A DNA stretch of 64,000 nt from Membranipora membranacea (Eukaryota > Bryozoa > Gymnolaemata > Cheilostomatida > Membraniporidae): NCBI GenBank assembly GCA_914767715.1, contig OU612075.1:10292001-10356000 (forward strand), in the 5' to 3' direction. Both the position numbers and the translations under genes were made by a program. Below the pieces are notes generated by a model. The model was not told the origin of the DNA and searched no databases. It saw only the letters and a list, made by a program, of their open reading frames with translations. Below are positions 47,473 to 59,100 of the stretch, piece by piece (within the stretch, counting starts at the first letter, position 1; each line of letters opens with the position of its first letter).

Positions 47473-47996
47473 CAGCAACTGATAGGTTAATTTTCAACTT
47501 ATTTTAATACCCAGCCTGATTTCATTCACTCTTATTATCTGAAAATACAAATAGCAGATGGACTCATTGACAGAGAGGTGTTTCTAATCACACCTGTTAT
47601 GTATTAAGAGAAAGTTGAACTCTTTTCAATGCACCATTATACAGTTGCTGAAATCGAAAATAATGGAGTGAATTGTGTTAGTCAAAACCTTATATAACAC
47701 AAACTGAACTAAGGCCTCTTTCTCTACGAATTCTTGATAGTAAATTGTTGAATCTCTGATTTTCTGCTGTTCTTAAGCCATGGCTACATGAGCCGATTTT
47801 TACATCGATTTGGGGTCACGAGTGGTTAATCGGGGGATCTGCACGAGTGATTACTCGTGTTAAGTGGACATCGAACTTGTTGGTCTTTTGCCAGAGTGAT
47901 CTGGACGATCCTCTATGCTGATTGGTTGTTGATTGCTTGCTTCAATAATTACGCGGTTAAACACGTCATCTATCAAATCGTGACAGGCTATCGAAA

Positions 47997-48158
47997 ATGG
48001 AGGAGTTGATAATATCTGTAGTAAAATCACATCCTCCTATTTATGATAAAAAAGACCATAACTACAAAGATAGGAGTGGTGCTGTAGTGAAAATATGGAA
48101 GGTAGTAGCTGTATCACTTGGAAATGGAAGCTGTCCTGACATGACATCCATAGTATAG
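47997..48158 (+). pseudogene. MADF-domain fragment, probable transposon relic
   Basis: A 53-codon frame reads MEELIISVVKSHPPIYDKKD, then HNYKDRSGAVVKIWKVVAVS, then a short tail and stop. The pattern L-I-x-x-V-x-x-x-P-x-[IL]-Y-D, x-x-x-Y-[KR]-D-R, then x-x-x-W-x-x-[VI]-A is the MADF (Myb/SANT-like) DNA-binding domain. The domain usually has about 80 residues, so this is its first half only. Such domains accompany PIF/Harbinger transposases, which fits the repeat-rich setting, but no transposase or clear terminal repeats are visible. Confidence 0.6.
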
Positions 48159-49110
48159 CATAGGAAAATCAATTTTACAGAAGACTGAAATTTTATTTGG
48201 TGAAGATTCAAAGTGACAAAGACCCGGATTTAATATGACATCTATATCCGGTCATTTGTTAACACGCCCATTAAATATCATTGGTCAATCGATTGAACTG
48301 AGGGAGTTCATTGGTCAATCTAGGCACCTGATTTATTACCCCACTATGACTCACTAGACCATCGAGTACTAACTCATAGGCCTGTGTAGCAGTGTGAGAT
48401 CGGCTGAGCATGTCTAGACATGCCATCGGCCTGTGATTACATCGTCTCGTGGAGCTACAGCTTTAGAGGGATTCAGCTCTGTAGTCTTTTTGTCCTAAAA
48501 TTCAGCTATGTCTGCTGTAGCTGAACTCAATTTGTTGTTGCCAATCGTTCTTATTATTGCTATACAAGGAGCTGATAAGCGTGCTGACGCTGGGATTATC
48601 AGCAAATTATCTCTGGTTTGGTTAATCTGATCAAAAACTCTCTTGATTTTACTATGAGAGCATATCAGACCAATTCCTCAAGGTTTTTTCCACTCCCAGA
48701 CTGTGTTCATTTTCGATCCGCACTGATTTGCTTATATTATCAATATTATTAGACATTTTCATCAACCCTAATTAAATAATAAACTGTATTATTTAATAAT
48801 TTGTTATAATCAATACTAACCCTAATTAATGGATACTTTATAGGACTTGCAGTAGCAATATTAAAATACATTGTTGAATTTTCTAAATAAGATTGTTGTT
48901 TGAAATTGTGTGTCAATGTCACATTGTGCCGACAACTCAAACTATACATTCAGACAAATGAGTAATATGCATAGAGCAAGTGACAGTGATGTGTCAGGTT
49001 CTTAAATCAAATGATATCTTGGACATATTAATTCATGTGTTAAAGAAATGATCTTCATTGTATTTTGTAAGAAAATTTGTGATCAAAGTGCTATACACTA
49101 ACTAACTAGG
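48159..49110. other. intergenic, no gene seen
   Basis: AT-rich sequence after the MADF relic. It includes a short inverted stretch (gagcatgtctagacatgc, near 48408) and no supported exon. Confidence 0.4.
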
Positions 49111-49340
49111 AGTAGCAGGTGGCTCAGTGGTTAGAGCGCCGATCCTTCAGCATGCAAGTGTTGAAGGTCGTGGGTTCGAATCCCACTGCAGTCCACTGTC
49201 TACTGGGAGTTGTTGGACCCCCAGGTGTGCTCCGACCTGCCTACAAACTGAGAGCAATTTGGCGCAGTCATTGCAACCTCGCCCTTAAGGCACGCACTAT
49301 TTCGCCGCCACGATGTGGTGAATGATTAACCCTTGTGATT
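49111..49340 (+). mobile_element. tRNA-derived SINE
   Basis: The head has pol III boxes: GTGGCTCAGTGGTTAGAGCGC (A box) and GGTTCGAATCCCAC (B box). The part between them is not a proper anticodon arm and the acceptor arms do not pair, so it is not a tRNA gene. A tRNA-unrelated body follows to about 49335 (tgttggacccccaggtgtgc... cgatgtggtgaatgatt). It lies just upstream of the full-length NHL gene. Confidence 0.65.
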
Positions 49341-49844
49341 TTAACCAACATTTAACCAAACCAAGATCATGAACTATTTTTTATAACATCAAATAACATG
49401 GTTTAATGTATGACATGTTTGTTTTGTTGTCCTTTTGGATGTCCATTACTTCTTATAAAACTGATTAAATTGCTGACTGCCTTTATTTATCTTCCGCAAA
49501 CTTAGTAACAGAACAGCGAACTGGTGTGGTCAAAAGTGCCACTGTCAAACTGAGGCCTCCATTCACCCAATTTTGATTTATGTTTGCCAAAGCCAAGGCC
49601 GATTCTAAAATCTAGATTCTAGATTCTACAAGGAAAGGTACTATGGGCTACATTACATGGTAGCTACATGAGATGTATCCCAGGCACGCTAAAAGTCCTA
49701 CTATCTTGAAAATATTGTAATCAGTAACTAGGTGGATATTATAAATTTTATCAGTTGTTTTCCATTACTAAAATATATAATAGAAACAAGATAAGCGGTT
49801 GAAATTGCCAAAGTCTGTCATCCTTGATCTATCAGTCAGCTAAC

Positions 49845-52800
49845 ATGGCCGTCTTTTCTTGGAGCTCGGCTGTTTTCATAGTAAGTTTACACATCATCAA
49901 ATCTTTTGTGCAAGAACTTGATTTATTATTGGTCTGATGAGGTCTTTCTTTTCACATCGTGTTGTGACACATATGACTTGTTGCCTCATGCCATTTGCCA
50001 TAGCTTCTCAGTACAAACTGTTACACTTTCTTCAGGTGGGTGTCGCTGTTTGCCTGAGATTTGGTGATGCTTGTTTGCCTGTCGGAATACCGCAGTGAGT
50101 ATATTGTGTATCAGTTCAACATAGATTTTAAACTGAGAGCTGTTTTACAAAACTTGAACTGAAACTCTTAGCTTGAATCTCTCATGAAATCTTCAAGTTA
50201 TCTTAAGTGGAGATGGCTTAGCATTTTTGAGGGGCTGTTTATATTTAATTTTCTTGTATATGTGATTGTGCATCCAGCTTAGGGTTAAGGGTAGTTTGAG
50301 CCCTCTAAAAATTTTGCCCCCTGCTCAACATCCCCAATTCTGGCAGGGGGAGGTTTAAGAGAAATTGTGTACTTTTAAATATGATCATTGATGTGTTGTT
50401 CCAGGCAATGCGGTTGCATATAAGCGAATTATTGCCAAATCATCGTTTATTATCACACTCATGATAACTTATGGTTCATATATAGATTGAAGTTGAGTGA
50501 CAGAGTGAAAACCTTCACCAAAACTGAGAGTAAAGTTTTGCATATGGAAGCTGACCTGAGAATGCCTGGAAGTATTCTTTACTCTGAGGGTCCTTCCCTG
50601 CTAACAACTAACGGGCTGTCAAAAACACGCATTGCTGGAGATGTTCAAATACTAGGATACCAAGAAGGTCCGAATAGGAATGCGAAGTTCCGAGATATCA
50701 CGGGGTTTCATCAGCTGAACAAAGATGAGGTAGTTATTGCAGATAAGTACAACCATTGTCTGAGGAAAGTCAACCGCAAAACTGGAGTCACATCCACATA
50801 TGCTGGGATGTGTGGCTTCAAAGGCGACAAAGATGGAAGTCGCTATGATGCTAGATTCGACCTTCCGACAGGAGTGTTTGGTCCTGTCGGTGGAAACGCG
50901 CATGAGACCACAGTAGCTGATGGAAAACTGGTTGGACTAGTTGGAACTCTTTACATCACGGACACTGGAAATGAGGCTATCAAAAGAATCCAGTCAGATG
51001 GAAAGGTGGAGACTCTTATCGAATCAGAAAAACTGCGTGGTTTAAGCTCTCTTCGTATTCTTGCAATATTTGCAGATGACGAAGAAGACTTAGCAAAAAA
51101 TTCATTTACAGGACTTGTAACAACAGACAGCGGTATTCTGAAGATTGATTCTGAAAATAGTAAAACGGAATTTTCAGATTCATTCTCTCTCTCAGAGCTG
51201 ATAACATTCAACCCACTGCAGCTACTATATTCTACTAACCACAATAAGTCTAATTTTATGTACCTTGTGAGAAGTAATTTTGTACAAACTCTTACTGACA
51301 GAGGACCTGTAGAAAGGAGAATCAAATTTATATGTTCAGGTGTTGCAGGATTAGTAGATGGCTCCTTTAGTAGCTGTCAGCTTGATCACCCTTCTTCTCT
51401 ACTGGCAATGGATGGCAGCCTCTTCATCGGGCAACAGGGAGCAATCAGAGTGATTCCAGGTTAGTTTGTAAAGAGAACACTGATGCCAGTAGTGTTGCAA
51501 CTAGAGGAAATTTGAGCGTTTCACTTATTATAAAGAGCATTTATGAGGCCGCTTCTATAACTCCATAAGACTTGTAGATCATCGTACACATGTACTTTTT
51601 ATCAAACACATGAATACTTTATCTCAACAGGTGAAGATTCGCTCTATGATACACCCTATACTCTGTTCCCTAATCCTACCTCCACAACAATTCCACCACC
51701 CATCTGTGGATCACGCAACATGACCCTCTATCTAAAACCGGGAGAGGTGTACACTTATGCCAGCCCAACTCCGGATGTGAACCTGAGGCTATCAGCTGGA
51801 AGTCACACCTACCATGATAAAAAGTCTGGATGTACTGTGCAGATCCAAGTCATTCGGCGAGGTGAGAATCATGACATAATTTGATGGAGTAGTCAAATGT
51901 CACTTACTGCGCCTTTGAGCCTGCACTATCATTATTACCCACACTCATCATTAGTATTGAATTGCTCCATATTTTCTACTCAATCAAGTTAGTGGGAATC
52001 ACTAGAAAAGGACAGGCCACACTTGGTTGATTTCTATGTATTTGTTAATTAAGTGTATTTTTTGTTTTTATTTGCTAACTTCTTATCATTTTCTTTCATC
52101 TTCATTGGTTTTTATATGCAGAACCATGCCCTGATGTAATCCGAGCGGTTGTCTCCCCATCCACTGGACTTGCAATACTGAACCTTCAATCTTTCAACAT
52201 AAACCACAGGCTGAAGCTTCCAATAGGTACATATGAATATGACGTGGTTGGAAACGTGCGAAACTGCTCTTTGAAGGTGGAGATAAAGGGTAAGGTTCCA
52301 GCCAATGAACTGAACTGAATTGTAATTTTAGTAACAAAGCTACTAGCCTCCAAGTTCGCATGACAATATTATCGCCAAATTTCTGGCCACCGCAAAGTCA
52401 GTAAAATCCTCTTCGTGAAAATCCCATTGATGTAGAGAAGAGTCTTACTCTGCACACACCAGCAATGGCTCTGAAAGTATCAGCTCTGTTCATCTTACCA
52501 AAGAGATAAAGCTATTTAATTGTTGGTGTGTGTTTTTTTGCTAGATACCTCCACCCCCTCCATAAACACTAGTAGTAGACTAAAGAAGGAGCAAAGCCAT
52601 ATATAGTTGGGCAGCTAGGACTACAGAAGTTATGCGTTATTTTGACACTGAAAAATTTCATAGCACTTCTGGGTAAAAATAATGTGTAGCGTTAGAAATT
52701 GCCCCCCTCTTACATCAATCGCACCTATGAAGTTTCTAAACCTAGTGCTGTACCAGCGCAATATTCTTCTGCAGAACTAGCTGTCAGACTATATATTGAT

Positions 52801-54686
52801 TTGGTCCTTCTGTTGTCTTCAAATTTCTTCTCAAGATGTTCACTAAGCAAGGGCATACGGATTAAATGGGGAGAAAATGACTAACTCCAGTGACTTTTTT
52901 CTCGGTTTTCATAGATTACGATATCGTGCGAAGAATGATGTTTTCTGCTAACTATCCAGTGAAATGTTCGGTGATTGGTCAGAAGTTTGTGCAGTCAGCG
53001 ATGATGGCTTCTGCTAACAGCCATTTTAATCAGAAAATCAGAGAGATTTGCCAGAAAGGTATTTACCATGTCTTACATTAGAGTGTGTTCTACACTGTCT
53101 GTAGCCTAGATCAAGTTTGATCCATTTGATTGGAAAATTTTTGTGTAACACAAAAACTTATTAAGCAATGTTATTCATGATATATGAATATATTTGTGAT
53201 CTTGTTACAAGAAAACCTTCCCATTTAAGTCAATTTTGAGTTGCTCATCCTTGACTGGTCTGGGCGCGATAACAAGTCAAGGAGGAGCAACTCTAAATGC
53301 AAGCAAACTTATTAAGCTCTATCCACCCACCCTCCCTGATCCAACGATTGTCCAAAATACAGTATACCTCTTTCATTGTTCAGCCAATCTCAGGATGGAT
53401 GATTGTATTATGCAACAAAAATCAACAAGTTTCTGAATGCTTTTTACTCAAATTGTCTAATCTACCTAAAAACTTACCGGCACGGAGTTTGTATGGGAGG
53501 TGGTTGCTCCATGCCTCTGAGGCAAAATTACTGCCTGTAAACGTTAGCTCAACAAGTGAGCTACATCTTATATGTTTTCATGTGCTGACCTTTTGATCCT
53601 GCAACATCTTTAGATTGCAACATACGTAAAGGAGATCAACCTAAGCTGACATGTGTCAACGATATTATGACAGTACTATGGCCCACTGATGTCATATTTG
53701 ATGGTTCAGTAACAGAAATACCGGACAAGCTACTGCAAAACCTGAACACAAGACTGAGTAAGGAGAGTCAATTCCCAATTCTCAATCTTATCGTCGTCAC
53801 AAATACTCCGCCGTAAGTCAAATCCATCATATTATCATATTTTGTAGCTTTACGTTTTGACTAGGTTAAAACTATGTAGGAAACTTATCCTTTTATATTC
53901 GGCTGTCAGATTTCCGTTGCAGTAACCTTATAAAAAAACTCTCATTTAATTAAAATCTGGCCATCCTGTGATACCTTGTGAGAAACCTTGATGTTACTTT
54001 TTTCGTTTCTGTATTAGTAGTATTGGTCTACGGACTGTGTACTTTTCTGGCACAGGAGCATTCAAGGTCGGATGTCCTTCCTGACACCACCATGATCCGC
54101 TCGGAATTAAACGTTGGACCTCTTGGTTGAAAGACCCATGCCCTACCCATCGCACCAAGCAACCTTATGTTAAAATTAAATTAGCCAGTGTGTTGGCTTT
54201 GATTGGCAGCATAGGCCCGCCGAATAGCTTATCAGTTCACAGCGTCCGACACATTGGCTAGTATTCAATGTACCCGAGAGAAGCCATCTATTGGCAGGCC
54301 CTTAGTGCTAGGGGACGCTCTGCCTCCCCTAAAATGCTGAGTAGAGTGGCCTAAAAATACTCTAACTGAATACTCCATGTCAGAATCAGCTCATTTGGTA
54401 CTTCCATTTGCTATTTATATCATTAAAACGCTTTGTAGGCTGGAGATTAACCCCAAACTCCACAGGAGGGGCTTACAATACCCAACCTGGGGCCACTTCA
54501 CACCCTAAAAGTTTTTGCGCCTCCCCTAAGATAGTTCCTAAACTACAGCCCTGAGTGGTATTGTCTTCTTTTACCAGAATTGTGTATCCAACAAAGAAGA
54601 AGAATGGAGTTTATGCAGACATACTTCTGTCTTCTTCATGTCTTCAGAATAAGAAGTATGATGGCCCAACGGACAGATGCATTTAG
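49845..54686 (+). CDS. secreted NHL beta-propeller protein with C-terminal Cys-rich modules (639 aa)
   Basis: Eight exons: 49845-49880, 50036-50094, 50486-51459, 51631-51861, 52122-52289, 52915-53058, 53614-53812 and 54578-54686. All borders are GT-AG and phases agree, giving 639 aa. Residues 1-24 are a signal peptide (MAVFSWSSAVFIVGVAVCL). Residues about 32-356, in one exon, are an NHL-type propeller: FRDITGFHQL, VVIADKYNHCLRKVNRKTGV, LYITDTGNEAIKRIQSDGKV and LVTTDSGILKI. A Thr/Pro linker follows (NPTSTTIPPP), then modules with paired cysteines (residues 378-489) that look like beta-sandwich (HYR-like) units. Two exons then have few motifs (490-603) and the C terminus is KKKNGVYADILLSSSC...TDRCI. 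No transmembrane segment is seen, so it should be secreted. The ligand is unknown. The paralogue at 44579 keeps only the first three exons. Confidence 0.8.
53100..53325. mobile_element. MITE, family 2 related
   Basis: Starts tagatcaagtttgatccatttgat and contains a second hairpin, ttgagttgctcatccttgactggt...aagtcaaggaggagcaactctaaatgcaagcaaactt. In an intron of the full-length NHL gene. Confidence 0.5.
54008..54175 (-). mobile_element. tRNA-derived SINE, minus orientation
   Basis: On the minus strand the head reads GCTTGGTGCGATGGGTAGGGC (A-box-like) and GGTCCAACGTTTAATTCC (B-box-like). It is followed by ggtggtgtcaggaaggacatccgacc, a body of the kind seen in several SINE families. Different from the SINE at 49111. 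In the last intron of the NHL gene. Confidence 0.5.
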
Positions 54687-56161
54687 GCCATCAGCCAGGA
54701 AACACGGGACTGGCAGACCATCGGATGTTTCATAAACTGACTAATTTGATAACAGTACATTTCTTCTAATATTTCTTGTGCATTATACTGGATATCCCAC
54801 AATGCATTGGAATTCTTAGCAAGACGAAAGGTTGGGTAGATTACATTCTTTTATTTTCATCAGAACCCTTGAACACCTCATTAACTCAACATTGAGGGAA
54901 CCCTACTGCTTTATTACTAAATCAGCATGTCAATTTTATTGATCATGGTTCTTGAGGTTTCATAAACTGACTTATTTTAAAAGTAATAATACATTTCTTC
55001 ATAGTTCTTCTGTTTTTCAATATCCATAATGCAGTGCTACCTGGGAATCACCACAGCAATAAAAAAGTTAGGTTTTGTTAGTTTCAACGCGTCCTTCTTT
55101 TATTTTTCATAAACAAACCCAGTCTCCAAAGGATTAACTTGTTTACTTTACATTGTGTGGATGCTATGATTCTACTTTTAGCCAAAACAGCGTTGTGTTT
55201 ATATAATTGAATGAATTTTGATTCCTCTAAAACAGTAAATTAAACATGATTGAATATGTGAAACGTCCAATTTATTATTTTATCAGTTTGATTACCGAAA
55301 ACCATTTGAAAGGAGTTGTTGACTGATCCAAAACTGACACCTTCTCAGCTTGCTCTGGTGCAAACCTTGAGATTTTTTTATTTGTCTTTGCAACACAGAC
55401 CCGGAGTTTGAGAATCTCTCTTTTATATCACTCCTGCCAGAGCTTGAGTTTTTGAGTTTATGAACAAAACCTATGCTCTTAAATGGCGACTAACTGGAGG
55501 TAATTTGATGATCTGACAATCTGAAGAAAATAAGGACACATTTATGTTTCCCGACCCTTAATTTGTCATGAAGGTTACATTTGATATAAAACTAGTATAT
55601 AAGTATTTCTAAAACTACTGGACGTTGGCTTGCCGAAGAATTAATTTGTTACCTCTGTGTATCAACTCGAGGCGACTCAATACTTGACTGTAGCACAGAG
55701 GACTTGTTTTAGGTTCACTAACACCATTCAACAGTTCAAGTGCTCAAACATTGCCTGGGTTGCTGGTGGTGGTGTTTCATTATCAACATTTGGCGAAAAT
55801 GTGGTTGATAATGAAACGCCATTATGATTTTGATGCGCAGACGTATCAAATTCTTGCTTCATTGGCGTTCTTTATTGTAGCTATTCGTACGAAACTGTAA
55901 AAGCATTAGTCATTTTGTGCTAGATATGGGTATTTAGAAGTTGTCTAGTAATGTATACAAACAACACAACTCTTAATACTTGAAGACTCAAATACCGCCA
56001 TATGACATCACATTCACTAGCAGCCAATGAGTTTCTTATACAAAGCAATGTCATGAATTAAACCGGGATCTATAATGATTTTCACTTGTGGGGTATACTG
56101 CGGACTCCGTGCTCTACTTTATATCAAGGTTCCAAGGCAATTCATACAGGAAACAGCAAAA
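54687..56161. other. intergenic between NHL and AGFG genes
   Basis: Contains a duplicated motif (tttcataaactgact, near 54728 and 54958) and a family-1 MITE at 55727-55850. No supported exon. The AGFG promoter should lie at its right end. Confidence 0.45.
55727..55850. mobile_element. hairpin MITE, family 1
   Basis: Arms gttcaagtgctcaaacattgcc...ggtggtgtttcattatcaacattt and aaatgtggttgataatgaaacgcc.... About 300 bp upstream of the AGFG start codon. Confidence 0.55.
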
Positions 56162-59100
56162 ATGGCATCTGTAAAGCAGCAAGAAGAAAAAAGAATCAAG
56201 TTCTTGAGGCGAATGGTCGCCTTGCCTCACAACAGGCACTGCTTTGACTGTGGTCAAAGAGGACCCACATATGTAAATATGACAATAGGTTCTTATGTGT
56301 GCACTGCCTGCAGTGGTATACTGTAAGTTACTACAATTCATTTTACCCATAAATTAAAACAAATTATTATTTTTATATTATTCATTGGTTTTTGGTACAA
56401 TATTGTTTTTATTGCACTGAGCCATACTGGGCTGTAAGTACTCAACTATCAAATTTGGTTATCCCTTTTTAAGAACTGACCAGATTGAACAGTCAAACTG
56501 TGACTGTACAGCCCTGGTGGTAGGTTTACAGACAGAGGGGTGTTGAGATATATATATATATATATATATTAATATAGTCAGCTAGATTTGAACCTGTGGC
56601 TGTACTGTAGAGAGTAAAGTGGATGTTATTACAATACAGGTGGTGGGAGACCCTAGCCATACTCAACCAATGACATGTAGGCCTAAAACATGTAAGAAAT
56701 TTACGTATGGTACCTGCTTTTTTATAAGGCAAACCAGACAAGTCTGCTCTTTGGTGGGAAATATTTTCAGATCTCTAATAAATTCGGTTTAAATTGTGAT
56801 GCAAATCTGAGTGGTTGGTTCTGGTAGGCCTAGAACTGCGACTTAAATTTGAAAACCTCTCTTGGATGTCTGCCTTTATCAGGGATAACATGTTTTTATA
56901 TTACATACTGAAGACGTGTCCCTAAGTGATAAATCTAACTTTAAATGAATTAAAGATTGTTATTGTTCACATGAAGAATATTTCTCTATGGCCAATTACA
57001 ATTTATGCTGTTCTGAATGGGCACTAAAAACCGTTGCTGGCGATGGATGTTGTGAGATATGTGGATATGCCGCATAGGATACAGTTTACAGCATTGTTGT
57101 TTTGCTGTGGGGGACCGCATGAGTGCTGTAAGATGTTCCATACAGCACCTGCTTCAGGTCTCAGAACACTCGAGTTTTAAATTAGATCAAGTACCTTAAA
57201 TACGTCTTATCATGCAACATTGGCTGCATCAACAAACCCTCTACTATGATTTTTTAATTAAACTGACTACTACCCATACAGAACTGGACTTTTTCTGTAA
57301 TGTCGTAAAAAATCCAAAATGTAAGTATTAGGTGCTTGTTAGTTTCAATTCTCCATGTGTTTTGCAGGCGTGGAATAAATCCACCACATAGAGTTAAGTC
57401 AGTTTCTATGGCTAGTTTTACTCAAGAAGAAGTAGATATGTTAACGCAAAGGGGAAATGAAGTAAGTTTTACTATGTTAGATCAAATCCCCTCCATACCA
57501 TCAAAAATTTGTACTAAAAAAAACTTGTTTAAAGTTGTAGTTACGCCTTTTGATCTATGCTATAATTATAAAATTTGATCAAGGGTAGTTATTCTCTATG
57601 AATTTTTTTTTCTGGAACTGACAATCATTCAAGTTGCTTCAACAAACATTATGATCCTGACCTAGATATGAGTTTGATCAGTTAGACCGCACCGGACCTT
57701 GTTGGCCATGTGATGGGAGGTTCAAGTGTTGACTATCTATTATCTATTGACTATCTAAATGAATTGTATTTACTTTTTAGTATAACAAACAAGTATGGTT
57801 GGGTCTACATGACACCAAAGAACCCCCAGTTATTGATACCAAAGACGAAATAAAATTGAGGGATTACTTGACACAAAAATATGAGAAGAAGCGCTGGTAT
57901 TTAGCTCCAACAGACGGCCTATCAGAGGCGGCTAAAACTATGAACAATCAGAATCCACATCCGAACTCTGCTGCAGGTTCAGCTATTAGACGACCTATAG
58001 GAGGGTTCAGAATATCAAATCCTTCGAGCTCGACGCCGGTGGCATTACCAAAGGTACGTTACAAATCTAAGATATCATATTTTCTCTTTAAAGTGATTGT
58101 GAAAGAATCAGGTTTTTGATATCATTCTAGCGTCTTCCATCTAATTTAAAGTACTGCTTGATACTTTTACAATCACTTTAAACGGAATTACAAAGAAGAT
58201 GTTAAATATTTCCTTCATCTTGTGTGATAGACTGTCACAATTGTGATCTTGCCGCCTGCTTGATCCGTCACTGAGGGAGAAATTGACAGACCAATATAGT
58301 GTTACAAGGATAAAGTGATGAACATTTTGCATGGGATAAAAGTGTTATCTTGTCATGTCATGAAATAAATCGGATATGGATCACTGTTCATATTACTGAT
58401 AGAATTTTATCTCGAGATAAGTAATCACGTCAAAGGGTAACATTCCTCTTACTAATGGGAATGATAAGACCATTATTGTCAAATAATGATGTTGCGAGAA
58501 ATCTTATGAAAAAACTTCCATTTTTATCACAATCAATCATTATTTGTCGTCATGTTGAAAATAAGTGGCTCATCTAGGGGTTATTTAAATAACAATGAGC
58601 TTGGGATGACCTAGCTAAGTCCTCACTATCAATTGGCTCTAGTGGTCTTCCAATAACGCAACTTTTCCAAAGCTTTCACTCAGAATTTTTATAAGATGAA
58701 TGTATTCAGTTTCATCACACAGTGAACGGTTTGATCACCCACAGCGCGCAAAACGATCAGAGAACTATTTCGGAGGAAAGGTCCCATCAGGCGAAGGCCA
58801 ACCTTAGATATACCCATATTATTATCTATACATGTATACATTTCTTTATATACATATCTGTATAATTATTATTTATAATAATTTGCAACATTTCACTCAT
58901 TGAAACACCTGTCACAATGCTGTTGATGGGTCAGTGAATTTTATATACATAGATTATTATGGTCTTGAGTCTTATATTGCAGATAATACATTATAGTGTT
59001 CAATCTCCCTGCCCACATATATAACAATTCTCTGCTATTAATATGTCTCAGCTCATTGATAAGCTTTAGTATTCTTATACACTATAGAAAGATCAAAGCA

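Noticed and set aside
49111-49190. True tRNA gene with perfect A and B boxes
   Set aside because: Acceptor arms do not pair and the anticodon arm is abnormal; a SINE body follows.
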